Origin: Roseiflexus sp.
GTDB taxonomy: Bacteria > Chloroflexota > Chloroflexia > Chloroflexales > Roseiflexaceae
DNA: 64,000 nucleotides
NCBI GenBank assembly: GCA_025062325.1
Contig: JANXAL010000069.1
Span: forward strand, 1-64,000
Reading direction: 5' to 3'
Shown: one piece after another, positions 43,829 to 53,200 of the stretch
Position numbering within the stretch: the first letter of the stretch is position 1
Layout of the letters: the number at the start of each line of letters is the position of its first letter
Notes under the pieces: model-generated
Told to the model about the DNA's origin: nothing
The model's input: the letters and a program-made list of their open reading frames with translations, nothing else
The model's database searches: none
Position numbers and translations under genes: made by a program

Positions 43829-44959
43829 ATGCGGAACTGGATCAATGCACTTATGGCAACGCGCGCTACTGATCCCGACGTGCAGCGCCGTGCGCTGGTC
43901 GTGATGCAGTTGATTGCCATGATGCTTGTAGCAAATGCGCTCTTCTTGATGCTTGCTCTGCTGTCTCCGGAAGGCGGCAGCCCTCTGATACCGATTGCCA
44001 GCAGTCTGTGTTTCATTGGCGCGTATGCGTTGGCGCAGCGCGGGCATGCCAGCGCCGCTGCTTGGGTTGTCATCGGCGCGTTTCTCAGCGGGGCGCTGTT
44101 TGCGGTTGCGCACCTGGACGCAGAGCGTGGAACGCAGGTCGGCTACTTTCTGAGCGTCCTAATCGTCATTGCCAGTCTGACACTCCCTCCGCCGCAGCTC
44201 TGGTTAGTGATTGGTGGTGTGATCAGTGGTTTTCTTCTAACGCTGACGACGACGCATCCCGATCTATGGAATTCTCCCCGGTTGCGACAAGAGGCGCTCA
44301 ACAGCAGCGTCTTGCTCGTGGTGGTCGGTCTTGTCTCATATATTGGAGCGCGCATCGCACGACGCGCCATTCGCGAAGCGCAAGAGGCGCGCCGAATGGC
44401 GGAGCGCGCGCAGGAAGAACTAGCGCAGGCGAATGCCTATCTGGAGGGGCGCATCGCAGAGCGCACCGCGGAGTTGACCCGGACCCTTGCGGCGCAGCAG
44501 GCGCTGGCGGATGAGTTGCGGCGCAGTCTGGCAGCGCAGCAGGAGTTGAGCCAATTGATCCTCGACCTTTCCTTGCCAGTGATCCCGGTGCGTGATGGTA
44601 CCGTGGTCGTTCCGCTCTCCGGTACAATTGACAGCACACGGGCGATAAAGTTGATCGAAAGCGTGCTCAAGACCATTGAGCAGCGACAGGTGCACACGGT
44701 TATCATGGATGTCACTGGCGTTCCAATTGTCGATACGCAGGTGGCGCAGGCGCTGGTGCGCACTGCCAGCGCAGCCAGGCTGATGGGTGCGGAAACGATT
44801 CTTGTCGGTATTCGTCCGGAAGTGGCGCAGACACTTGTTAGTCTTGGCATTCATCTAGGGTTGCGCACGGCGGCAACGTTGCAGGAAGGGTTAGAACTGT
44901 CGGCCAGGCGCGCCAATGGAGCGCCGCGCCCGCCCACGCCTCGCAGGAATGACATATGA
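43829..44959 (+). CDS. Membrane-bound STAS-domain signalling protein
   Basis: A 376-residue protein. Five or six hydrophobic helices (about residues 28-185) are followed by a coiled coil (REAQEARRMAERAQEELAQA) and a STAS domain (VRDGTVVVPLSGTIDSTRAI, VIMDVTGVPIVDTQVAQAL). The STAS part resembles RsbR/anti-sigma antagonist type regulators that carry a phosphorylatable Thr or Ser; here DVTGVPIVDT. The start at 43,829 has GGAG six nt upstream; an ATG at 43,817 and longer forms remain possible. It overlaps the next gene by 4 nt. The partner kinase is not present here. Confidence 0.8.
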   Translation: MRNWINALMATRATDPDVQRRALVVMQLIAMMLVANALFLMLALLSPEGGSPLIPIASSLCFIGAYALAQRGHASAAAWVVIGAFLSGALFAVAHLDAERGTQVGYFLSVLIVIASLTLPPPQLWLVIGGVISGFLLTLTTTHPDLWNSPRLRQEALNSSVLLVVVGLVSYIGARIARRAIREAQEARRMAERAQEELAQANAYLEGRIAERTAELTRTLAAQQALADELRRSLAAQQELSQLILDLSLPVIPVRDGTVVVPLSGTIDSTRAIKLIESVLKTIEQRQVHTVIMDVTGVPIVDTQVAQALVRTASAARLMGAETILVGIRPEVAQTLVSLGIHLGLRTAATLQEGLELSARRANGAPRPPTPRRNDI

Positions 44960-46326
44960 TGAGGATCCTTTTGCTCGGCGATGATGGTCGCGCCCATGCT
45001 CTGGCGTGGAAACTGATCAATAGCCCCCGGTCGCCAGAGGTGATCTGTGCGCCTGGCAATGGCGGAACGGCGCCGTTCGCACCCTCAGTGACGCTCGATA
45101 CCGCCGATGCCGCAGGGTTGAGTCGCTGGACTTTCGAGGAGCAGATCGACCTGGTTATTCCTGCCTCCAGCGCTCCGTTGCACACCGGGCTGGTCGATGA
45201 GGTCCTGTCGCTGCACATCGGCGTCTGGGGCGCGTCACGCCGCGCGGCTGCGCTCGAACGCAGCCGCTGTCTGGCGAAGGAATTCATGATTCGCCACGGC
45301 ATTCCGACGGCGCAGGGGCGCCCGTTTGCCGACCTCGCCACTGCGGAACGGTATCTGGCGACGTTGCCGCTGCCGGTAATGATTAAGACGGATCATCCAT
45401 CAGGTGGAGAAGAAGTCTTCGATGACCGGTATGCCGCACTCGAAGGATTGCGGCGCCTGTTTGCTGCGCGTTCGCTCGATGGCGGCGAAGGCGTGGTGAT
45501 CGAAGCGGCACTGCGCGGTCCGCGGGTGGCGCTTTCGGCGCTGACTGATGGTCGTACCGCTGTGCCGCTCCTGGCAACCCGGCTGTATGATCGGGTCGAG
45601 GAGGGGGATCGCGGTGTACAGGCGCGCGGTGTTGGCGCGCATACGAGCAATTCAACGTTTGCGCAACGTCTGACGCGCTACCTGCACGAGAAGTTTATCC
45701 TGCCATTCGTCGCGGGTCTGGAGAAAGAAGGGTTGCCATGCTGGGGATTGATCGGCGTGGATTGCATTATCACCAATGAAGGTCCCCGCGCGACGGCGCT
45801 CCGGTTCAGTTTCCGCGAAGGGGAAGCGCAGGTAGTGCTGCCGCGTTTGGAAGACGACCTGATCCCCTGGATTGAAGCCTCGATCACCAGGCGTCTTCAC
45901 GAACTGCCGTCACCAACCTGGACAACCACCGCCAGCGTTGGTCTTGGTCTCATGGCGCGCGGGTATCCCAATTTCTTCCCGACCGGCGGGCAGATCCATG
46001 GTCTCGAGGACGTTGAACCCGGTGTGATGGTGTTTCATAGCGCCACAGCCAATCCGGCGGCGACCGTGCCGTATACGTCGCGTCTGGCGAGCAGCCGTGG
46101 CAGCAGTACAAACGCGCTCAGTTCGATGATCGGCGGGTTGCTTGGCATGGGTGGCACGCCGCAGGGTTGGGGCGGGCTGCGCACCACTGGCGGCCTGGTC
46201 GCCACCGTCGTGGCGCAGGGCGTCTCGTTGCCCAGCGCCCGTGGGCGCGCCCTGGTCAACGCCGACCGGGTGCAGTTCGAGGGACGCACCTATCGCAGCG
46301 ATATTGGTGAGCGCGACTTTGGTTGA
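44956..46326 (+). CDS. Divergent PurD-like ATP-grasp ligase
   Basis: A 456-residue protein organised like phosphoribosylamine-glycine ligase: N-terminal RILLLGDDGRAHALAWKL, APGNGGTAPFA, ATP-grasp core and C-terminal domain. Key catalytic stretches differ from housekeeping PurD: VMIKTDHPSGGEEVF replaces the usual KADGLAAGKGV, EEGDRGVQARGVGAHTS replaces the GGMGAYSP loop and ALRFSFREGEAQ replaces EFNARFGDPE. It may be a paralogue with another substrate or a weak GARS enzyme. It overlaps the STAS gene by ATGA and the methyltransferase gene by about 20 nt, so all three could be one transcript. Confidence 0.7.
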   Translation: MMRILLLGDDGRAHALAWKLINSPRSPEVICAPGNGGTAPFAPSVTLDTADAAGLSRWTFEEQIDLVIPASSAPLHTGLVDEVLSLHIGVWGASRRAAALERSRCLAKEFMIRHGIPTAQGRPFADLATAERYLATLPLPVMIKTDHPSGGEEVFDDRYAALEGLRRLFAARSLDGGEGVVIEAALRGPRVALSALTDGRTAVPLLATRLYDRVEEGDRGVQARGVGAHTSNSTFAQRLTRYLHEKFILPFVAGLEKEGLPCWGLIGVDCIITNEGPRATALRFSFREGEAQVVLPRLEDDLIPWIEASITRRLHELPSPTWTTTASVGLGLMARGYPNFFPTGGQIHGLEDVEPGVMVFHSATANPAATVPYTSRLASSRGSSTNALSSMIGGLLGMGGTPQGWGGLRTTGGLVATVVAQGVSLPSARGRALVNADRVQFEGRTYRSDIGERDFG

Positions 46327-47620
46327 TTCTCCTGAGCAAACGTTATCTTCGCCCTGGCCCGACATACTGGAACTGACGCTCGATGGCATCGCGCAGGGTG
46401 GCGAGGCGGTCGGTCGCTGGCAGAACCGGGTAGTGTTCGCGGCTGGCGGCATCCCCGGTGAGCGCGTTGTCGTGCGGCTACGGGAGCGGCACGAGTCGTA
46501 TGCGCGCGGCGATGTGATCGACGTTTTGCTCGCCTCAGCCGACCGTGTCGCTCCGCGGCTCCCCGGCGCGAGCCATATGCCCTGGCAACATATTGCCTTT
46601 GAAGCGCAGCAGCGATTACGTCGTCAGATCCTCGTCGATCAACTTGCGAAGTTTGCTGGCATCGATCCGGGGGTGGTCGATGCAACAACGCCTGCCTCGA
46701 AACCATGGGAGTATCGCAACAACGCACGCCTGCACTGCGATGGACGACGGGTTGGCTACTATGAGGCGGATACGCGATCGATCTACGAATTGGATCACGA
46801 CCCGCTGCTGCATCCGACGCTGAACGAGGCGTTGGCAGCGTTGCATTGCGCACTTGCCGATGAACCCGACAATGCGCCGCCACTTGAAGTGACTCTGCGC
46901 GTCAGCGAAGCGCACGGGTACTGCATTGCAGCCCTGCGTGGGCGCGGCGACCGCCGGAGTCTGGCAGTGCGCTGGCGGGCGCGCTGCCCTGCGCTGGCAG
47001 GCGTCGTCTTCACCGTCTCGCCGCCGCACTTGATGCCGCCGCTCGGCGCTGATACGCTCGTTGAGGAACTGGAGGATCTGACGTTTCTGCTGCGTCCGAC
47101 GACCTTCTTTCAGGTCAATGTCGCAGCAGCAACGACGCTCCTGAACCTGATCCGCGCTGGTCTTGGCGAAGAAGCGCATGGACGCCTGCTCGACCTCTAC
47201 TGCGGGGCAGGTGCATTTACTCTCCCACTGGCGCGCAATGCCGTTGAAGTGGTCGGCGTCGAGGAGTACGCCGGCGCTGTCGCCGACGCAGAGCGCAGCG
47301 CCGCCGTCAACCATATCTCGAATGTGCGCTTCATTACCGGTAGGGCGGAGGCGGTGCTCACCGATCTCAGCGGTGAGTTCGACGCCGTCGTGCTCGATCC
47401 GCCGCGACGCGGCTGCCATCCGCGTGTGGTGCAGGCGCTCATCGGCCGCGCGCCGCGCCGGATCGTCTATGTTTCATGCCACCCTGCAACTCTCGCGCGC
47501 GATCTCAAAAGCCTCATCAACGGCGGCTATACCGTGGTGCGCGCCACGCCGGTTGACCTTTTTCCTCAGACGCCGCACGTTGAGAGTGTTGTTGTGCTAG
47601 TGCGCGCAGGGTCTGAGTAA
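46307..47620 (+). CDS. RlmD/TrmA-type RNA (uracil-5-)-methyltransferase, Fe-S cysteines absent
   Basis: About 437 residues. A TRAM-like domain opens (LTLDGIAQGGEAVGRW), then the family marker PWQHIAFEAQQRLRRQ, and a C-terminal SAM methyltransferase domain with LLDLYCGAGAFTLPLA, VVLDPPRRGC and the catalytic Cys in YVSCHPATLARDL. The usual Cys cluster before QHLxY, which holds a 4Fe-4S centre, reads PGASHMPWQH and has no cysteine. There is no ATG: GTG 46,307 is used; TTG 46,319 with GGTGAG upstream is an equal alternative. It overlaps the PurD-like gene. Confidence 0.88.
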   Translation: MSATLVDSPEQTLSSPWPDILELTLDGIAQGGEAVGRWQNRVVFAAGGIPGERVVVRLRERHESYARGDVIDVLLASADRVAPRLPGASHMPWQHIAFEAQQRLRRQILVDQLAKFAGIDPGVVDATTPASKPWEYRNNARLHCDGRRVGYYEADTRSIYELDHDPLLHPTLNEALAALHCALADEPDNAPPLEVTLRVSEAHGYCIAALRGRGDRRSLAVRWRARCPALAGVVFTVSPPHLMPPLGADTLVEELEDLTFLLRPTTFFQVNVAAATTLLNLIRAGLGEEAHGRLLDLYCGAGAFTLPLARNAVEVVGVEEYAGAVADAERSAAVNHISNVRFITGRAEAVLTDLSGEFDAVVLDPPRRGCHPRVVQALIGRAPRRIVYVSCHPATLARDLKSLINGGYTVVRATPVDLFPQTPHVESVVVLVRAGSE

Positions 47621-47986
47621 GCGCACCGCGAGACTGAACAAGTGTAAGGGCGGGTCTGAGCAGGCGTACGGGCGGGTCTCAGACCCGCCCGTACGCTGTC
47701 AGATGGTATCATATGACGGAGTTTGAATACATATCTACCGGATTTATTTCATGTTCATAAGCCCTTGCTGAGATCGTGAAAGCCCCTTCGGGGCTTCCAC
47801 GTCCTGAGGAGGGCTTTGTCCCGCTGCGCAGAGGGCGCGTGACCTGGCGGCATAGGTCTACCGGATGCTTGTATTAGCTCGCAGTGTTCGATTGCGCAGG
47901 AATTGCGCCGCTGCGTTCGCAATGACGCAGGATCATTGGTCATCCAAACAGGCTCCAGGCATTGAGGTTCGTGGTATCATGAGCGT
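47621..47986. repeat. Gap with palindromes and REP-like element
   Basis: 47,664-47,696 is a near-perfect palindrome (GCGTACGGGCGGGTCT, C, AGACCCGCCCGTACGC), possibly acting as a terminator for the methyltransferase gene. 47,772-47,870 carries GTGAAAGCCCC-TTCG-GGGCTTCCAC and ends TCTACCGGATG, related to 37,250-37,345. Confidence 0.7.
47975..47986 (+). promoter_or_regulatory. -10 box adjacent to the start codon
   Basis: TGGTATCAT ends 6 nt before the ATG at 47,987. If used, the transcript would be almost or fully leaderless. No ribosome-binding site is present. A similar arrangement is seen at 59,647-59,661. Confidence 0.4.
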
Positions 47987-48628
47987 ATGAATACCCCGCT
48001 TCGACGCACAACCACCCTGACCCTCACGCTGCCGCTGGTTGCAGCGGAACCGATCATCGTGCCCCGGCCCGGTCGCCCCTGGACGGTCGCTGATCTGCAG
48101 CAGCTCGCCGGGCGAGAGGAACGCTTTGAACTGGTGCGAGGAGACCTGTTGATGATGAGTCCGGCAAGCCCGAGGCAGGGGCGGTATGCGATGCGACTGG
48201 GGAGCGCACTCCAGCAGCACGTCGAAGCGCACGATCTGGGCGAAGTCTACACGGCTGAGCCCGGATTTCAACTCCAGCCTGAACCGGAAGCGGTGGTGCG
48301 CGCGCCGGATGTTGCATTTGTACGGAAAGAACGCATTCCGCCGCCGGAGAACGAAAGCGGTTTCTGGGCGCTTGCGCCTGATCTGGTCGTAGAGATTATT
48401 TCACCTTCCGAGACAGCCGTGCAGGTGCAGGCGAAGGTTCAGGACTATCTGCATGCCGGATCGCGCCTTGTCTGGCTGGTCTACCCCGAAACGCGCACCG
48501 TGGTCGAATACCGCGCTGACGGCTCAATGCGTCTCTACTCCGGTAACGACACCCTTGACGGCGCGGATGTTATCCCCGGTTTTCTGTACCCGCTCGAGCG
48601 CCTGTTCCGCGAACCGCGGCGGGCGTGA
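47987..48628 (+). CDS. Uma2 family (DUF820) putative nuclease
   Basis: A 213-residue protein of the Uma2/DUF820 family, a PD-(D/E)XK-like fold very expanded in Chloroflexota and cyanobacteria. The family text is FELVRGDLLMMSPASPRQGR, then VVRAPDVAFVRKER, DLVVEIISPSETAVQVQAKV with the E-x-K-type core, and YLHAGSRLVWLVYPETRTV. The D/E and K residues appear intact. A longer N-terminal tail precedes the domain. Biological role unknown; it is not associated with a clear defence operon here. Confidence 0.88.
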   Translation: MNTPLRRTTTLTLTLPLVAAEPIIVPRPGRPWTVADLQQLAGREERFELVRGDLLMMSPASPRQGRYAMRLGSALQQHVEAHDLGEVYTAEPGFQLQPEPEAVVRAPDVAFVRKERIPPPENESGFWALAPDLVVEIISPSETAVQVQAKVQDYLHAGSRLVWLVYPETRTVVEYRADGSMRLYSGNDTLDGADVIPGFLYPLERLFREPRRA

Positions 48629-48676
48629 TGTGGAAGGGCGGCAAATGGGCGCCGCACTGTGGCGAAAGCGGAACAT

Positions 48677-49684
48677 ATGCAACCATGCCTTCTCTATGTC
48701 GGCACTGCCGACGGCATCTTTGTCTTTCACTTTGATGGCGGCCTGCGCCTGGTCGGGCGTGGTCTCGAAGGGAATGCAGTGCGGGGCATCGCCATTCACC
48801 CGCAGGATCCGGCAACAGCGCACATCGCCTGTGGATTACACGGTTGGGGACTGCACTACACCCGCGATGCAGGTCAGCGTTTTGAGACGATTGGCTTCAC
48901 TGATCGCTGGGTCTGGGAAGCGGCTTTCCACCCGTTGCACCCAGAGGTGATCTATGTCGGCGTCGAGCCGCCGATGCTCTTCGTCTCAACCGATGATGGG
49001 CAGCATTTCACTGCCTTTCAGCCCATCGAACAGTTGCCCAGCCGTCCGAATTGGACCTTTTTTCACCCGCCGTTCTACGCCGGGCATATTCACGGGTTAG
49101 CGATCCATCCTGAGCGGCCTGAGCGGATTTTTGCCGGCGTCGAACATGGCGCGCTGATTTACAGCCATGATGGCGGACAGACATGGCGCGAAGCGCTGGC
49201 GGGCCACGACCTCCATCGCATCGTTATCGACCCCCTCAATCCTGATCGCATCTTGGCTGGCGCGGGTGAAGGACTGTTTGTCAGCCACGATGCTGGCATA
49301 TCATGGCATCCGATTGATGAGCTAATTGGCAAGTACGTGCATGCGATCTGCTTCGATCCGCGCAACCCTGCGACGATCTATGTCTACGTCTATCAAGCGG
49401 ACGGCAGCCCGTTGTACCGCAGCGACGATGGGGGCCAGCACTGGCAGGCGATTGGCGAAGGCTTGCCAGGCGCCCGCTCGGCAGACAGCCTCAGGCCGCA
49501 CCCCGCACAGCCTGACGTCGTGTTTTACGGCGGCGATGTTGCACAGGGTCGTAGCCAGCTCTTCATCAGCATCAACCGCGGCGAGCACTGGACGCCGCTC
49601 TCGGAGGAGCTGCCCAAAATCTGGCGGTTGCAGACAGCATCCCAGAGAACCGCTACTCAAACAACGCCGCCACCGGCACGCTAA
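48677..49684 (+). CDS. BNR/Ycf48-like beta-propeller protein
   Basis: A 335-residue protein with repeated Asp-box-like motifs (STDDGQHFTAF, SHDGGQTWREAL, SHDAGISWHPI, SDDGGQHWQAI, SINRGEHWTPL), characteristic of sialidase/BNR or photosystem assembly (Ycf48)-type propellers. No signal peptide is visible and no catalytic residues of sialidases can be assigned. The ATG at 48,677 is used; a GTG at 48,659 is possible. Its 3' end overlaps the convergent Uma2 gene by 32 nt. Confidence 0.75.
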   Translation: MQPCLLYVGTADGIFVFHFDGGLRLVGRGLEGNAVRGIAIHPQDPATAHIACGLHGWGLHYTRDAGQRFETIGFTDRWVWEAAFHPLHPEVIYVGVEPPMLFVSTDDGQHFTAFQPIEQLPSRPNWTFFHPPFYAGHIHGLAIHPERPERIFAGVEHGALIYSHDGGQTWREALAGHDLHRIVIDPLNPDRILAGAGEGLFVSHDAGISWHPIDELIGKYVHAICFDPRNPATIYVYVYQADGSPLYRSDDGGQHWQAIGEGLPGARSADSLRPHPAQPDVVFYGGDVAQGRSQLFISINRGEHWTPLSEELPKIWRLQTASQRTATQTTPPPAR

Positions 49685-50219
49685 AACCGGGCAACACATC
49701 ATCGCCGGGTAACTCGTCTACGTCGGTGAACTCGCGCACGTCGGTCATCGAACGGTAGGCGTAGACGCGGCGCGCCTGCGGATCAACAATCCATACCAGG
49801 CGCGCGCCTATCTCGAAGTACTCGCGTATCTTCTGCATCACGCCGCTCCAGGAGTCTTCGGGTGAGAGCACCTCAGCGATCAATTCGGGAGCGACATCGA
49901 GAAAACTGCGCGAGGTGCGCTGCGCATAGCGTTCGTTCGAGATGAAAAACACGTCCATCCCGCGCACAGTGTCTGGATTGCGCCGGGTGTAGACGCCAAC
50001 CTCGCCGACGCCAACCCTGCCGATCTTGCAGCGTCGCACGTAATCGAGAAGTGCAGCGCCCAGCGCCGCCTCGACAAAACCGTGCATGCCCTCGCTGCCG
50101 GTTGGACTCATCGGAATAATCCTTCCCTCAACCAGTTCGCACCGACCAATGTTCCCCATGGCAGCGAGTTCACTGCCAGTGATCAGGCGCTCTGAGGTTT
50201 CTGGCGCGCTGGTCGTCAT
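49653..50219 (-). CDS. Uma2 family (DUF820) putative nuclease
   Basis: A 188-residue Uma2 protein, a second member near the one at 47,987. Family text is CELVEGRIIPMSPTGSEGMH, MDVFFISNERYA, ELIAEVLSPEDSWSGVMQKI and YFEIGARLVWIVDPQARRV. The core acidic residues and Lys of the PD-(D/E)XK-like site are present. GGAGG lies upstream of the ATG. The gene is convergent with the propeller gene and overlaps its end. Confidence 0.88.
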   Translation of the reverse strand: MTTSAPETSERLITGSELAAMGNIGRCELVEGRIIPMSPTGSEGMHGFVEAALGAALLDYVRRCKIGRVGVGEVGVYTRRNPDTVRGMDVFFISNERYAQRTSRSFLDVAPELIAEVLSPEDSWSGVMQKIREYFEIGARLVWIVDPQARRVYAYRSMTDVREFTDVDELPGDDVLPGFSVPVAALFE

Positions 50220-50236
50220 GCAACCCTCCTTCCGCG

Positions 50237-53200
50237 CTACTGTAGCGGAACGCCATTGGTGGTCGTCGGCGGCGCCACGTTCGGCAGGCTGAAGCGCATG
50301 ATCCGGGCATTGCCCCGGTCCACGACGATCACCGAGTCATCGGGGGCGAATGCCACGCCGCATGGCTGTCTGACCGATGCGACGTCGCTGCCGCTTCCGC
50401 CCCATGCCAGCAATCCGATGCCATTGTCGTCGGTCAGCATCAAGATGTTGCGCAATGGTACACTGATAACCACTCGCCTGCCTCGTGCAGCGATGAAGGG
50501 GTCTTCATAGGTCTGCGGCTGCCAACCGGGAATGCGCCAGGTGGCGTAGGGCAACGGATCGACCTGTCCATTCTCGCCGCGCGCAAACGCCTGCACCCGG
50601 CTGTTCCAGGTGTCGGCAACGAAGACCGTGCCGTTCTCATCGATAGCTACGCCGATCGGTTCGTTGAACTGCCCGGCGGCGCTGCCGTCGTACCCCCACT
50701 GATACTTGTAGTTGCCGTCGCTATCGGTCACTACAATCCGCTTGTTGCCGGTGTCGGCGATGTAGACATTCCCTTCGGCGTCAACGGCCACGCCGCGCGG
50801 ACCAAAGAAGTCGAGCGGTCGGGCAAGGTTCTGTTCCTGCGTGCCGCCGGTCGGCGAGGCGCGCCGTCCATCGCCAAAATCCTCGCGTCCAACGCCCCAA
50901 CTGGCAAGGAATGTTCCCTGCGAGTCGAGTTTGACAATCCGCGCATTCCATGTGTCAGCGACGTAGATGTTCCCGGCGGCATCGACGGCCACGCCGCGCG
51001 GTTCGTAGAACTGACCGTCGCCGTTGCCGAACTCGCCAATGGTGCGGATCGGCGTCCCGGATGGATCGAAGACGATCAGGCGATGGTTGGCGCTGTCCGA
51101 TACGATGATATTCCCCTGCGGATCGACAGCGACGCCGCGCGGCTGGATGAGCTGCCCGGGTTCGCTGCCGAATTCGCCGAAGATGTCGGTCGCCACGAGT
51201 TTGATGACGCTGCTGGTTGCGGCAACGGCAGGCGCCTCACCGACGCGCGCCAGGTCGCGCCGTACCCACACCGACATCTCGCGCCCATCGAGGCGCAGCG
51301 GCGGCGGCAGTTCGCGGTAGAGCAGATAACGTCCCGTGTTTGCCCAATGGGAACTGTCGAAAATCCAGAAGATCGGCGCCCAGACCGGCGGCGCATCCTG
51401 GGGTTGCAAGCCAGGGCAGGCTTTCGCTATATCCCCGGCGCTGCCTGGATAGGCGAAGTAGAAGCGTTTGTAGCCGGGACTTTGCGGATCGCATTTGTTC
51501 CCTTCGGGGAACCACCAGTTCAGCTTGGTGTCGTACAGGCGCACATAATTCGCCTCGAGGGCCTGCTGCGCGTTACTGTTCAGGCTCACGCGCGAGACCA
51601 TCACCACTGGCGCCAGGATGCGCTCGCCCGCGCCCTGCGGCGGATCGACCAGGAAGGTATCGGGGGTTGCGGAACGGAAATCATCGGAGGAGCGCGTCTC
51701 CAGCCGCTTGAAATCGCGCAGATACCACTGGTAGGGCCATGCCAAGCTGCCCTCGCCGTCCTGCGCCGGGTCGCCGCGATCCATGATCACCGGCATCGAA
51801 AGACCGCCGGTCGGGTCATTTACGCTACGCGCGTTGCGCGTCTGGCTGATCGCCAGATCGCGGATCTGCGCGACGATCAGCGGCGTGTCGGGCGTGCTCT
51901 GGGTGTAGACCATCGGCTCAACCGGCGTATCCGGGTGGTCATAGACGACCAGCCAGGTTGAGCGTAGCGTATACGCGCCCACCAGTGCCGCGACGGTCAG
52001 CGTACAGAGGGTCAATGCCGCCCGCGTGCCAGCCCATTGAGCAGCGCGGACAATCAGGTAGATCAATCCGCTTGCTAGAATGAGCGCCAGTATCCCCTGG
52101 AGCAGGTTCGCCAGCCGCTGCTGACCGACCGCAGGTTGACCAAAACGCCAGAAGGCGACGGCGAGCGCCATGAACAGCAGAATGAGCGCTGGCGGCACAA
52201 GCCAAGCGCGGCGGTCGAGGGTGCGCAGGTTCAGGCTAGCGCCCAGCCGCGCCAGCGTCCATGCCAGCAGCAGATTGGCGGGCAGCGCGATATGCGAGTT
52301 GAGCCAGGGCATCTTCTCGCCCGCCCAAGAAAATGCCACCAGTGAGCAGAGAAACCAGAAGGCGAGAAACAGCGGAAACAGCGCCATTGCCGGGCGACCG
52401 ACGAATGACATGTGGGTTTCCGCTTCGACCGGCGCAACCCTGGCGGTTTCGATGCCGTCATGCGATGGCATCTCCTGCTGGTCCTGCGCGGTCCGCTCCT
52501 GGCGGTGCAGTCGCACGCCGCGGGTGAACAGATAGACGGTCGCCGCCAGGCCGCCAAAGAATGCTAGCGGCTCGTAGAGCGACATCAGCATCAGGTAATA
52601 GTACCACGGCTGATCACCACGCGCATATTCCTGCTGCGATCCGAGCCAGTACGCCAGACCGGCGTACAATCCGTCGAACACGCTCCGCATGTCGGCGAAG
52701 AATGCGCTGTACAGCACAACGAAGATCGAGGCCAGGGCGCTAAGCGCCGTCCAGAGCGCCGTGCGCTGCTCTTGCCAGAGCGCAACGAAGCGCGGCACGA
52801 ATACTGGCATTGGATCCCACACCCGCGACATGATCAGCCCGCCGCTGGCGACAGTGAAGAAGAGCAGTGAGATGCCGTCAGCGCGCAGCGTCGGAGTCAG
52901 GCGACCGTACCACAGCCCGGTGATGATGCTCAACTCGACGAGCGCTGCGATGCCAGCGATGCTCCCCAGGGCAATCGTCATCGTCCGGCGCGGCAGCAGT
53001 TCGTACAGCACTCGGATGATGAGAAACCAGCCGAAGATGAACCCCAGGATATAGTAGAGTTCGTGGGTGGCCAGCGCCAGCGCAACGCCGACCGCCAGCA
53101 GGTACAGGTAGCGCGGCTGCGCTGTGTCGAGGTAGCGGAAGAACCCAATGACGATCCAGAGGGTCCACAGCACCATCAACCCATCGTGTCGGGCAAAGCG

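Noticed and set aside
51083-51961. Plus-strand open frame of about 290 codons inside the glycosyltransferase gene
   Set aside because: Antisense shadow; the minus-strand gene shows clear NHL repeats and membrane helices.
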